From [Eubacterium] saphenum (GTDB taxonomy: Bacteria; Bacillota; Clostridia; Lachnospirales; Anaerotignaceae), in the NCBI GenBank assembly GCA_004557645.1, contig SFGI01000013.1:1-64000 (forward strand): a stretch of 64,000 nucleotides of DNA, read 5' to 3'. Below, piece by piece: positions 44,343-53,136 of the stretch. Position 1 is the first letter of the stretch. The number at the start of each line of letters is the position of its first letter. The notes under the pieces were generated by a model. That model ran no database searches, was not told the DNA's origin, and worked only from the letters and a program-made list of their open reading frames with translations. The translations under genes and the position numbers were made by a program.

Positions 44343-44371
44343 TTTACAACCCATTTTACAAATTGTATAAT
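44343..44371 (+). promoter_or_regulatory. Promoter of the T-box/ileS transcript
   Basis: TTTACA, exactly 17 bases, TATAAT: a near-consensus sigma-A promoter; start site near 44379. Confidence 0.85.
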
Positions 44372-44378
44372 ACACAGG

Positions 44379-44650
44379 TAAATACGTTAAAAACACTGTG
44401 AAGGAGACAGTATGTATCCTCAGCCTGAGCGCAGAGAGATGGGAAAAGGTGCGATCCCGTCCTTGGGGAAGATACAGAAAATCACTCCGGAGTGGCAGAC
44501 CGAACAGCTTCGCTCAGTAGACTCTGTCGTGGCCCGCGTTAAGGGAAAACATCATGATGGTGATGTGTCTAAGCTGGGCGGCGTTTTTTGCCGTCAAATC
44601 AGGTGGTACCGCGAGCTCCTTCGTCCTGTGTGGATGAAGGGGCTTTTTAG
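44379..44650 (+). promoter_or_regulatory. T-box riboswitch (isoleucine) upstream of ileS
   Basis: The T-box core AGGTGGTACCGCG lies at 44601-44613, its UGGU pairing with the ACCA end of uncharged tRNA. The terminator AGCTCCTTCGTCC/GGATGAAGGGGCT (44614-44644) ends in TTTTT. In stem I the AG-rich bulge GCGCAGAGAGATGGG and a specifier loop with ATC (44481-44483) followed by A match an isoleucine codon. When uncharged tRNA-Ile accumulates, antitermination turns on ileS. Confidence 0.93.
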
Positions 44651-44770
44651 TTTTCAGAATAAAAAGCGGAAAAACCGCACCATCATACATACAAAAGAAA
44701 AACAGGAACAAAACACAAAAGAACACTCGATTTTGAAAAGTATCTACTATCACTTTAAGGAGGAATTCAA

Positions 44771-47700
44771 ATGTACGACAAAGTCCCCAATAACATGAAC
44801 TTCGTCGAAAGAGAAGTACAGGTTGAAAAGTATTGGAAAGACAATGACATCTTTGGCAAAAGTATCAAAGCAAGAGAAGGCGCCCCCGTATTCACATTCT
44901 ACGATGGCCCTCCCACAGCCAACGGCAAACCCCATATCGGTCACATCATCACTCGTGCCGTAAAAGACCTGATTCCCCGCTACAAAACCATGAAGGGCTA
45001 CAAAGTCCTGAGAAAAGCCGGCTGGGATACCCACGGTCTGCCCGTTGAACTGGAAGTAGAAAAAACCCTGGGTCTGGATGGCAAAGACCAGATCGAAGGT
45101 TACGGCGTAGAGCCCTTCATCGGCAAATGTAAAGAAAGCGTATGGACATACGAACAGGAATGGCGCTCCATGAGTGACCGTGTCGGCTTCTGGGCTGATA
45201 TGGACCATCCCTACGTAACATACCATAATGAATATATCGAATCCGAATGGTGGGCACTGAAACAGATCTGGGACAAAGGCCTGCTGTATAAAGGTCACAA
45301 GGTTGTTCCCTACTGCCCTCGCTGCGGCACAGCCCTTTCCTCTCACGAAGTGGCACAGGGCTATAAGGATGTAAAGGAAACATCCGCTATCGCGAAATTC
45401 AAAATGGAAGGCACAGAAAACACATATTTCCTGGCTTGGACAACAACCCCTTGGACACTGCCCTCCAACGTTATCCTGTCTGTAAACGCCAAGGAAACCT
45501 ATGCAAAGGCAAAATATGAAGATTACTATGTCATCATGGCAGAAGCCCTGATGGACAGCATTCTGGGCGAAGGCAAATACGAAATCGTGGAAAGAATGAA
45601 GGGTGCCGATCTGGAATACGTGAAGTATGAACCCCTGTTCTCCTTCCAGCCTCAGGGCGAAGATTTCAAAGGCTATTTCGTAACCTGCGACGACTATGTA
45701 ACACTGACAGACGGTACCGGTATCGTTCATACAGCGTACGCTTATGGTGAAGACGACTACCGTGTATGTAAAAAATACGACGTAACTTTCTATCAGAATG
45801 TAGACACCACCGGTCACCTGACTGCTCTGGCTGGCCCCTTCGAAGGCCTGTTCGTGAAAGATGCAGACCCCGTTGTTCTGAAATATATGGAAGAAAACGG
45901 CACACTGTTTGCTGCTCTGCCCTTCGAACACAACTATCCTTTCTGCTGGAGATGTGACACACCTCTGCTGTACTATGCAAGAAGCACATGGTTCATCAAA
46001 ATGACAGCATTGAGAGATAACCTGGTTCGCAACAACAGAACCATCAACTGGTATCCCGATAACATCAAAGAAGGCCGTTTCGGCAACTTCCTGGAAAACG
46101 TAATCGACTGGGGTCTGTCCCGTGAAAGATACTGGGGCACACCACTGCCCATCTGGGAATGTGAATGCGGTCACAGACATACTGTAGGCAGCATCGCTGA
46201 ACTGAAGGAAATGTCTCCCGACTGTCCCGAAGATATCGAACTGCATAAACCCTTCATCGATGCGGTACACATCACATGCCCTCAGTGCGGCAAGCTGATG
46301 ACAAGAGTACCCGAAGTTATCGACTGCTGGTTCGACAGCGGCTCCATGCCCTTCGCACAGTGGCACTATCCTTTTGAAAACAAAGAGATCTTCGATGAAA
46401 ACTTCCCTGCAGACTTCATTTCCGAAGCTGTTGACCAGACCCGCGGCTGGTTCTACACCCTGCTGGCAGTCAGCACGCTGATCTTCGACTGCGCACCCTT
46501 CAAGAACTGTATCGTTCTGGGTCACGTACAGGATAAAGACGGTCAGAAGATGTCCAAACACAAAGGCAACGTTGTCAACCCTTGGGATGCACTGAACAAA
46601 CAGGGTGCCGATGCCGTTCGCTGGTACTTCTATGCAAACTCCGCTCCTTGGCTGCCTTCTCGTTACTACGACGAAGCAGTATCCGAAATGCAGAGAAAAT
46701 TCATGGGTACACTGTGGAACACTTACGCATTCTATATCCTGTATGCGGAAATCGACCAGTTCGACCCTACAAAATATACTCTGGAATACGACAAACTGGC
46801 ACCTATGGATAAGTGGATCCTGTCCAAGCTGCAGACACTGAATAAATTCGTGGATGAATCTCTGGAAGGCTATAAGCTGACAGAACCCGCCCGTGCCATG
46901 GTAGATTTCCTGGACGACCTGTCCAACTGGTATGTAAGAAGAAGCCGTGAACGTTTCTGGGCAGAAGGCATGGAACAGGATAAAGTCAATGCTTACATGA
47001 CTCTGTACACTGTTCTGGAAACTATGGTAAAACTGGCTGCGCCTTTCACACCTTTCATCACAGAAGAAATCTATGCAAATCTGGTGAAGAAGGTAGACGT
47101 AACTGCGCCTGAATCCGTTCACCTGTGCGATTGGCCCGCATACCACGAAGAATGGGTAGATGCTGATCTGGAAGCAAATATGGACTTCGTACTAAAAGTA
47201 GTCGTTGAAGGCCGTGCAGCTAGAAACGCCAGCGCAATGAAGAACAGACAGCCTTTGGCTATGATGTATGTGAAAGCAGATCAGACACTGCCCGAAGCCT
47301 TCTGCGATATCATCAAAGAAGAACTGAACGTAAAAGCAGTTACTTTCACAGACGACGTAGAAGCCTTTACAACATACACCTTCAAACCTCAGCTGAGAAC
47401 ACTGGGTAAGAAATACGGCAAGCTGGTACCCGCCATCGGCGCTTACCTGAAAGAAGTAGACGGCTCTGCATTCATGGCAACCCTCCGTGCAGACGGCAAA
47501 GCTTCCTTCACTGTAGACGGCAGCGAAGTTGTTCTGGAAATGGATGACGTACTGATAGATACAGCAGAAAAAGGCGGCTTTGTATCCTCCGGCGATAACA
47601 GCCTGACCGTTGTTCTGGATACCAACCTGACACCTGAACTGGTGGAAGAAGGCTTCGTTCGTGAAATCATCTCCAAGGTTCAGACCATGCGTAAGGAAGC

Positions 47701-47890
47701 TGACTTCAACGTGACAGACCGTATCCGCGTTTACCACGACGGCAATGGGAAGATCGCAGAGATCCTGGCTGCAAACGACATCAAAGCCGACGTTCTGGCA
47801 GAAGAAGTTGTTGCTGGCAAAGGCGGCGAACTGAGCAAAGAATGGAATATCAACGGTGAAAAAGTAACTCTGGGCGTTGCTAGAGTCTGA
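44771..47890 (+). CDS. ileS: Isoleucyl-tRNA synthetase, type 2 (long, eukaryote-like)
   Basis: 1039 residues, against about 920 for type 1. The class I signatures are PHIGHI (HIGH at 55-58) and QKMSKHKGN (about 593-601); the KMSKHKGN form and the length are typical of type-2 IleS, which includes the mupirocin-insensitive enzymes. The CP1 editing domain (TTTPWTLPSNVILSVN) is present. AAGGAGG eight bases before the ATG; expression is under the T-box. Codon use is very regular, as for highly expressed genes. Confidence 0.97.
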   Translation: MYDKVPNNMNFVEREVQVEKYWKDNDIFGKSIKAREGAPVFTFYDGPPTANGKPHIGHIITRAVKDLIPRYKTMKGYKVLRKAGWDTHGLPVELEVEKTLGLDGKDQIEGYGVEPFIGKCKESVWTYEQEWRSMSDRVGFWADMDHPYVTYHNEYIESEWWALKQIWDKGLLYKGHKVVPYCPRCGTALSSHEVAQGYKDVKETSAIAKFKMEGTENTYFLAWTTTPWTLPSNVILSVNAKETYAKAKYEDYYVIMAEALMDSILGEGKYEIVERMKGADLEYVKYEPLFSFQPQGEDFKGYFVTCDDYVTLTDGTGIVHTAYAYGEDDYRVCKKYDVTFYQNVDTTGHLTALAGPFEGLFVKDADPVVLKYMEENGTLFAALPFEHNYPFCWRCDTPLLYYARSTWFIKMTALRDNLVRNNRTINWYPDNIKEGRFGNFLENVIDWGLSRERYWGTPLPIWECECGHRHTVGSIAELKEMSPDCPEDIELHKPFIDAVHITCPQCGKLMTRVPEVIDCWFDSGSMPFAQWHYPFENKEIFDENFPADFISEAVDQTRGWFYTLLAVSTLIFDCAPFKNCIVLGHVQDKDGQKMSKHKGNVVNPWDALNKQGADAVRWYFYANSAPWLPSRYYDEAVSEMQRKFMGTLWNTYAFYILYAEIDQFDPTKYTLEYDKLAPMDKWILSKLQTLNKFVDESLEGYKLTEPARAMVDFLDDLSNWYVRRSRERFWAEGMEQDKVNAYMTLYTVLETMVKLAAPFTPFITEEIYANLVKKVDVTAPESVHLCDWPAYHEEWVDADLEANMDFVLKVVVEGRAARNASAMKNRQPLAMMYVKADQTLPEAFCDIIKEELNVKAVTFTDDVEAFTTYTFKPQLRTLGKKYGKLVPAIGAYLKEVDGSAFMATLRADGKASFTVDGSEVVLEMDDVLIDTAEKGGFVSSGDNSLTVVLDTNLTPELVEEGFVREIISKVQTMRKEADFNVTDRIRVYHDGNGKIAEILAANDIKADVLAEEVVAGKGGELSKEWNINGEKVTLGVARV

Positions 47891-47910
47891 TTTTTCAAAC
47901 CAAATAAAAA

Positions 47911-47945
47911 TAATCCCGAAGGAAAATTCCTTCGGGATTTTTATT
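47911..47945 (+). terminator. Terminator after ileS
   Basis: AATCCCGAAGGAA/TTCCTTCGGGATT followed by TTTATTTTTTT. Confidence 0.9.
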
Positions 47946-47950
47946 TTTTT

Positions 47951-48230
47951 CCTTGAGGGTTTCACCCTCAAACTCCCACGAGGGGGTCACCCCCTCGACC
48001 CAATTTGCAAAAACTGTCGTTTTTGCGCCGCAGGCAAATAAAAGTTTTTGGCTCGTTTTTTTCAAAAGGTAGTGGGGAAGATGCCCCACCCACCGAAGGT
48101 GGCTTTGCGAAGCAAAGTACTGAACAAGCGAGTAGGGTTTGGGGCAAAGCCCCATGAACCTGCCACAGGCGGGTTTTTGAAAGGGTACAGGGGAAACTTT
48201 TCCCAAGAAAAGAAAGTTTCCCCTGCATAA
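47951..48230. repeat. Second array of short perfect hairpins, ileS to aldo/keto reductase
   Basis: About 280 bases made almost wholly of small palindromes: TTGAGGGT-TTC-ACCCTCAA, GAGGGGG-TCA-CCCCCTC, AAAAAC-TGTC-GTTTTT, GTGGGG-AAGATG-CCCCAC, CACC-GAA-GGTG, CTTTG-CGAAG-CAAAG, GGGGC-AAA-GCCCC, CCTGCC-ACA-GGCGGG and CAGGGGAAACTTT...AAAGTTTCCCCTG at its right end. Open frames on both strands here have no ribosome-binding site and are shaped by the repeats. Probably a dispersed palindromic element of this genome; origin unknown. Confidence 0.65.
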
Positions 48231-48243
48231 ATTTCATATTATA

Positions 48244-49251
48244 TCATTCGCCAAACTTAACCGCTGCATCCTTCAGCATTTCTCTGATGGGCAGGTTGTA
48301 AGGGCATCTCTTTTCACAGGCACCACAACCGATACAAGCACTTGCCTTCACGGGCATTGCACTATATCTGTCCTTCGCCCAGTCCCCCAAGCCATATCTG
48401 TCCAGATATCCCTGGAACAGGAATACATTGGGGATACTGATGCCAACGGTACAAGGAGCGCAATAGTTACATCTGCGGCAGAAATTGCTGCCCAGCTGGC
48501 TTCTGATCTCTTCCATCTTCGTCAGTTCTGCTTCGCTGAGGGGTGTTTTATCCTCGCAAGCCGCCAGATTCTGGTCGATCTCTTTCAGATCGAACATACC
48601 GGGGATCACAACAGTCACATCGGGGTTTGCACAGATGAAACGGATCGCCAGTGTGGCATCTTCGATGGCACCGCCTGCCAGAGGTTTCATCGTGATGAAG
48701 CCAATGTTCTTTTCTGCGCATTTTTTGATCAGTTCCACTGCCTGTGTTTCCACGATATTGTAAGGGAACATGATGGTTTCCACCCAATCCAGTTCCAGTG
48801 CCTTTTCAAATACTTCCAGAGAATGGGCCGTCACACCGATATGACCGATCTTGCCGGCTGCCTTTGCTTCTTGCAGCGCTTCCAGGGCGCCGCCTGCCGC
48901 AATGACCTGTTCCAGCTGTTCCATATTGGGGTTATGTACCTGATACAGGTCGATGTGGTCTGTACGCAGGTTGCCCAGGCTGATGTCGATATCCTTCGCC
49001 ATAGCTTCTTTTGTGCGGGACATGCTCTTTGTCGCCAGCACAAATTTATCGCGCAGACCTTCCAAGGCTTCCCCCAGATAAGCTTCGCTGACGGTATAGC
49101 CTCTGGCGGTATCGATATAGTTGATGCCTTTTTCCGCCATAGCCTTCACCAATTCTCTTGTCACAGAGGCATCTACCCTCTGGATGGGGATGCCGCCAAA
49201 GCCCATACGGGAAATTTTCAAACCTGTTTTACCAAGGGTTACATATTCCAT
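48244..49251 (-). CDS. Aldo/keto reductase with C-terminal ferredoxin-like cysteines
   Basis: 335 residues. Residues 1-260 form the AKR barrel: Asp/Tyr in NYIDTARGYTVSE, Lys in LATKS and His in YQVHNPN. The C-terminal 70 residues hold NFCRRCNYCAPC and ACIGCGACEKRCPYN, which could bind one or two iron-sulfur clusters. This architecture is common in anaerobes; electrons may come from ferredoxin rather than NADPH. AAGGAGGAG before the ATG. Substrate not known. Confidence 0.9.
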   Translation of the reverse strand: MEYVTLGKTGLKISRMGFGGIPIQRVDASVTRELVKAMAEKGINYIDTARGYTVSEAYLGEALEGLRDKFVLATKSMSRTKEAMAKDIDISLGNLRTDHIDLYQVHNPNMEQLEQVIAAGGALEALQEAKAAGKIGHIGVTAHSLEVFEKALELDWVETIMFPYNIVETQAVELIKKCAEKNIGFITMKPLAGGAIEDATLAIRFICANPDVTVVIPGMFDLKEIDQNLAACEDKTPLSEAELTKMEEIRSQLGSNFCRRCNYCAPCTVGISIPNVFLFQGYLDRYGLGDWAKDRYSAMPVKASACIGCGACEKRCPYNLPIREMLKDAAVKFGE

Positions 49252-49343
49252 TCAAACTCCTCCTTATATGTAAAAATTCCTCATAATTCTCTATTGTAAG
49301 GATAGCACGAAAATAAAAACATGGCAACACTCATCTTCTCATA

Positions 49344-49367
49344 AGAAAAGCCCGCATTGGGCGGGCT
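49344..49367 (-). terminator. Terminator after the LysR gene
   Basis: AGCCCGC/GCGGGCT, 5-base loop, TTTTCTTA on the minus strand; overlaps none of the coding frame except its last bases. Confidence 0.78.
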
Positions 49368-49368
49368 G

Positions 49369-50256
49369 TCATTCACCGACTTCTCTTGCAAAATCGATGA
49401 GTTTTTTATATTTCTCTTCGAACAGGCTATTCTTCATATAGACGTAATTGAATTCCCGATAAATTTCAAAATCCTCGATATCCAGCTCCACAAGGCTGCC
49501 CTCCTCCAATTCCCGTTTGACCATGGGATAATAGGAAAAAGTGATACCCAAATTTGCCTTCACCAGTTCCTTGATCGCGATAAAATTGCTGATCTCCTGC
49601 ACAGAAGGGAAGCTGCCGATGGTAAAATTATTTTCCTTCAAAATCTCTTCCAAAATTTCCCGGGTGCCAGAGCCTTCTTCCCGCAGCACAAGCCCTTCCG
49701 TCCGGATATCCCCCAGCTTCAGCTTTCTTCCTGCCAGCTTACATTCCTTGCAGCAGGTGCCCACAAAGCGTTCCTTGCGGTAGAGCTGATAGGCGTATTT
49801 TTCCTTATCGAAAAAACCTTCTACGATGGTGAAGTCCAAATCTCCTTTTTCCAGCATATGCAGCAGATTTTTCGTATTATCCACATGCAGATGCAGGCGA
49901 TACTGGGGATTTTCCCGCAGGAATCTGCTCATAATGGAAGGAAAAACAAATTCCCCGATGGTTTTTGTGGCGCCGATCCGCAGGTGGATCTCCTCCTCCT
50001 CCGTTCGTGCCATTTCCTTCTGGATACCGATTTCATTGGCGACCATTTCCGATGCCAGACGGCGCAGCAATTCCCCCTTTTCTGTCAGCTTCAGAAGTTT
50101 CCCCGTATAGGAAAACAGGCGACAGCCGTAATGCTCTTCCAGATAACGGATATGCTGTGTCACGGCAGGTTGGGTGATGTGTAGCTCCTCCGCCGTTTTG
50201 GTATAATTCATTTTTTCACACAATTTCAAAAATGTCAGGATGCGATTATCCAGCAT
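49369..50256 (-). CDS. LysR-family transcriptional regulator (CysL/CysB-like)
   Basis: 295 residues. HTH at residues about 3-60 (FLKLCEKMNYTKTAEELHITQPAVTQHIRYLEEHYGCRLF), then a periplasmic-binding-like effector domain (LRIGATKTIGEFVFPSIMSRFLRENPQYRLHL). A CC pair (GTCCKECKLAG) in the effector domain is unusual and could sense redox state or a thiol. Target genes unknown; no divergent gene accompanies it. Confidence 0.88.
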   Translation of the reverse strand: MLDNRILTFLKLCEKMNYTKTAEELHITQPAVTQHIRYLEEHYGCRLFSYTGKLLKLTEKGELLRRLASEMVANEIGIQKEMARTEEEEIHLRIGATKTIGEFVFPSIMSRFLRENPQYRLHLHVDNTKNLLHMLEKGDLDFTIVEGFFDKEKYAYQLYRKERFVGTCCKECKLAGRKLKLGDIRTEGLVLREEGSGTREILEEILKENNFTIGSFPSVQEISNFIAIKELVKANLGITFSYYPMVKRELEEGSLVELDIEDFEIYREFNYVYMKNSLFEEKYKKLIDFAREVGE

Positions 50257-50298
50257 CGGTTCCCCTTCTTTCTAAAACGCCTGCCTTTCAGTGGCTTC

Positions 50299-51168
50299 TT
50301 ATTCCGCCAGATTCAATACTTCTGCGCTCTTTGCTTCCGCGGGGATGGTAATTTCCCCTACAGCATTGAAGTCGCTGCATACCATGGAAACACTGGCCTT
50401 TGCAATGGAAATAGCATAGTCTGTTTCTGTTTCGCCCACAGTCCCCATAGCCGCATCCACGATCTTCTGCATCATTTCTGTCAGATCCATTTCATATTTC
50501 AGCACATAGCCCTCTGCATCGATCCACATAGCGATGGGCAGATCGCCCATATCTGCATACATTGCCTGCAGCTGTTCCTCTGTCACGCCCATGCTGGCGG
50601 CAGAATCCGCCGCGCCGCTGTCCATGATAGCCTTCTCCATGGCTTCACCGGTGATCACGCCTTCGATCTTTGTGGTCTTTGTGCCATTGATGGTCTCTTC
50701 ACCGCTGGCTTTGAAGGACTGGATATTGTTCAGATACAGCTCCATATTCTGCTCCGCATTATACTGTCCCAGATCCCCCAGCTCCATGGTCTGGGCATAC
50801 CATGTATCTGCGGAATACATATAAGTCATCAGCTTGCCGTCCACTTCTTCCGCATACATCTGCATCTGCTCCATTTCGGAACCATCTTCCATGACCACAG
50901 ACAGATCCATCTGCATCTGCAAAGGCTCCTGCTTTGTCTGGATGTTGGCTACACTGGTGGTTTCCATGACTTCATCGCCCAGGGCCATATCCATTTCCAT
51001 GGTCATTTCCGCTGCCATGCTTTCCACCGTTGCCATGGTCTCCTGAGACTTCGCCAGCAGGGCCTCCACCTCTGCCGTATCCATCACTGCTGTGCTGCCG
51101 CAGCCCGCTGCAGAAATCGCCATGATTGCAGTCATTGCTGCCGCAAAAATTTTTTTGTTCCACTTCAT
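50299..51168 (-). CDS. Lipoprotein, DUF6612-like
   Basis: 289 residues from the ATG at 51168 (GGAGG eight bases before). Signal peptide II with lipobox ISAAGC (Cys about 22). Methionine- and glutamate-rich mature part ('ATVESMAAEMTMEMDMALGDEVMETTSV', 'MQMYAEEVDGKLMTYMYSADTWY') resembles the DUF6612/LolA-like lipoproteins of Clostridia. Surface-tethered; ligand unknown. Ends 42 bases before the LysR start, so they may share a transcript. Confidence 0.75.
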   Translation of the reverse strand: MKWNKKIFAAAMTAIMAISAAGCGSTAVMDTAEVEALLAKSQETMATVESMAAEMTMEMDMALGDEVMETTSVANIQTKQEPLQMQMDLSVVMEDGSEMEQMQMYAEEVDGKLMTYMYSADTWYAQTMELGDLGQYNAEQNMELYLNNIQSFKASGEETINGTKTTKIEGVITGEAMEKAIMDSGAADSAASMGVTEEQLQAMYADMGDLPIAMWIDAEGYVLKYEMDLTEMMQKIVDAAMGTVGETETDYAISIAKASVSMVCSDFNAVGEITIPAEAKSAEVLNLAE

Positions 51169-51243
51169 TATACATACCTCCAAAACCAGATTTTTCAAAG
51201 CTAATTTTATCATATTCTTTCAAATTTATCTTTTATGAACTCC

Positions 51244-51906
51244 TTAAGATTTTGCTTTTTTCGCCTTTTCCTTCATATTTTTCTGCCCGCCGGTGCAGTA
51301 AGGGAAGAGGAAACATTCCTCACATTTGGGTCTGCGGGCGATACAGATCTTTCTGCCATGGGCAATCATCTGGGTATTGATATCGATCCATTTTTCCTTG
51401 GGAACGATCTTCATCAGGTCAAATTCGATCTTCACAGGGTCTTCATTTTTCGTCAGCCCCAAAAGATTGGAGACCCGCTTCACATGGGTATCTACCACCA
51501 CACTGGGGATGCCGTACCAGTTTCCCCGTACCACATTGGCTGTCTTTCTGCCCACCCCTGCAAGGCTTGTCAGGGCATCAATATCGGAAGGCACTTCCCC
51601 GCCGTATTCCGAAAGGAGCTTCTGACAGCAGGCGATGATATTTTTCGCCTTATTATGGTAAAAACCTGTGGAATGGATGTCCTGTTCCAATTCCTTCAGG
51701 TCTGCTTCCGCAAAACCCTGAATGGATGTATATTTCTGAAACAAGTCCTTTGTCACGATATTCACCCTGTCGTCGGTGCATTGAGCAGACAGCATGGTGG
51801 CGATCAAAAGCTGCCAAGGGTTTTCATGGTTCAGATAGCATTTTGTGGGGCCGTAATGCTCATGCAGCAGCTCCAAAATAATATTGACCTTCTCTTTTTT
51901 TGTCAT
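51244..51906 (-). CDS. nth: Endonuclease III
   Basis: 220 residues. Helix-hairpin-helix with catalytic Lys in SLAGVGRKTANVV, catalytic Asp in VVVDTHVKR, and the 4Fe-4S loop CIARRPKCEECFLFPYC (C-x6-C-x2-C-x5-C). Removes oxidised pyrimidines and nicks abasic sites. AAGGAG nine bases before the ATG. Confidence 0.97.
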   Translation of the reverse strand: MTKKEKVNIILELLHEHYGPTKCYLNHENPWQLLIATMLSAQCTDDRVNIVTKDLFQKYTSIQGFAEADLKELEQDIHSTGFYHNKAKNIIACCQKLLSEYGGEVPSDIDALTSLAGVGRKTANVVRGNWYGIPSVVVDTHVKRVSNLLGLTKNEDPVKIEFDLMKIVPKEKWIDINTQMIAHGRKICIARRPKCEECFLFPYCTGGQKNMKEKAKKAKS

Positions 51907-52010
51907 TCTTTCCGACTCCTTCCCGAAGGGAGACTATTTCCCGAAATTTCCCGAGAAATATTTCCCTTTATCCAATTTGCCGTAGAAATCAGTTATTTTT
52001 TCTGCGGCAT

Positions 52011-52538
52011 TTAATTGTATATTGCATAGGCATTTCCTTCCGCATCATATCCCGTCATGGTGGTACGATACATCGTAATCCCCTGATCCAGCTTCATCGC
52101 CGCAATGTTCTTTTCCGCAAAAGAAAGCGTTTCTGTCTGTAAAATTTCATCTGAATATATGTCTCTCAACACAATGTCAACATAGGAGAAATCTTTCTCA
52201 TTGCATACATAAACTTCATACTGATTTTCTCCAATGGTTCTGGAACTAGACACAAACCACTCTTTTGGCATCAAAACCCCACCGTCATAAACATATTTTC
52301 CCGTTCCCATAGGTTTAAATGCCGCAATGCCATGTTGGTCTCCTGTTTCAATTTCACAAAAAATATAATCTTCTGCTTCTATTTCAGAAATGATCTTTGC
52401 ATCCGCATACTGCTCTGCCACAGCCTCTTGCCTTCCAACAGGTGTTCCCATTTGCTTCAGAACTCTGCTTTCCCATACGCTTTGTCCGATCCCTATCGCC
52501 AACAACGGCAAAAGTACAATCCAAAAGTTCTTTTTCAT
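52011..52538 (-). CDS. Hypothetical membrane-anchored protein
   Basis: 175 residues from the ATG at 52538 (AAAGGAGGG before). One N-terminal hydrophobic helix (FWIVLLPLLAIGIGQSV), not a clear cleavable signal, then an extracytoplasmic domain rich in beta strands with 'CEIETGDQHGIAAFKPMGTGKYVYDGGVLM'. Not recognised; it recalls DUF3304/DUF4367-like small exported domains, without certainty. Divergent from the Fur-family gene. Confidence 0.68.
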   Translation of the reverse strand: MKKNFWIVLLPLLAIGIGQSVWESRVLKQMGTPVGRQEAVAEQYADAKIISEIEAEDYIFCEIETGDQHGIAAFKPMGTGKYVYDGGVLMPKEWFVSSSRTIGENQYEVYVCNEKDFSYVDIVLRDIYSDEILQTETLSFAEKNIAAMKLDQGITMYRTTMTGYDAEGNAYAIYN

Positions 52539-52625
52539 ATTTCCCTCCTTTTCCCACAATACCTATCCCTTTCTTCCATCCTACCAAACCTGCATCTCTT
52601 TTGCAAGACACGCTTTTTTCCTTCA

Positions 52626-52654
52626 TTGACAAACCCCATTTCCTATACTATCAT
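52626..52654 (+). promoter_or_regulatory. Promoter of the Fur-family regulator
   Basis: TTGACA, 17-base spacer, TATCAT; 31 bases before the start codon's ribosome-binding site ends. Confidence 0.7.
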
Positions 52655-52685
52655 GGAAAAAGACAAAAGAAAGGGGGAGTCAGAA

Positions 52686-53102
52686 ATGGAACAAAACATC
52701 TTGAAAAAGGCCGCATTGAAATCCACAAAAAAACGCCAGATGTTGCTGTTCCTGCTGGAAAAACAAGCCCGCCCCATGACAGCAGAGGAGCTGCACGAAG
52801 CAGCCAATGTGATCCTGCCCATGAATGTTTCCACCGTTTACCGTACCCTGAACACCCTGACGGAAAAAGGCTTCCTCATCCGTTCCGTGCGTCAGGACGG
52901 CAAGGCTTATTATTCCCTGCCGAAAAAAGACCATTACCATCGTCTGGTCTGCGATCTTTGCGGCAAGGTTATTCCCATCGATACCTGCCCCCTCAGTGAA
53001 CTGGAGGAAACACTGCAGGAAAAAACAGGCTTCCGCATCACCGGTCATTCTCTGGAATTTACAGGTCTTTGCCCGGAATGTGCCAAAAAAACAACCCTTT
53101 AA
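52686..53102 (+). CDS. Fur-family transcriptional regulator
   Basis: 138 residues from the ATG at 52686 (AAAGGGGGAG before). Winged helix (KKRQMLLFLLEKQARPMTAEELHEAANVILPMNVSTVYRTLNTLTEKG), then 'KDHYHRLVCDLCGKVIPIDTCPL' and 'CPECAKKTTL': His-rich regulatory site and two CxxC of the structural zinc. Fur, Zur and PerR cannot be told apart safely; the HYHRLVCDLCGKV pattern is shared. Monocistronic, so no regulon clue nearby. Confidence 0.9.
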   Translation: MEQNILKKAALKSTKKRQMLLFLLEKQARPMTAEELHEAANVILPMNVSTVYRTLNTLTEKGFLIRSVRQDGKAYYSLPKKDHYHRLVCDLCGKVIPIDTCPLSELEETLQEKTGFRITGHSLEFTGLCPECAKKTTL

Positions 53103-53108
53103 CCATCA

Positions 53109-53136
53109 ACAGGATACCAAACGGTATCCTGTTTTT
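53109..53136 (+). terminator. Terminator after the Fur-family gene
   Basis: ACAGGATACC/GGTATCCTGT, 4-base loop, TTTTT. Confidence 0.88.

Noticed and set aside
44750..47146. 798-codon open frame antisense to ileS
   Set aside because: It mirrors the codon bias of ileS, has no ribosome-binding site and codes for an odd Cys/Phe-rich product; a shadow frame.
47968..48237. 89- and 103-codon minus-strand frames in the 48-kb array
   Set aside because: The frames are read through palindromes and lack ribosome-binding sites; treated as repeat sequence.
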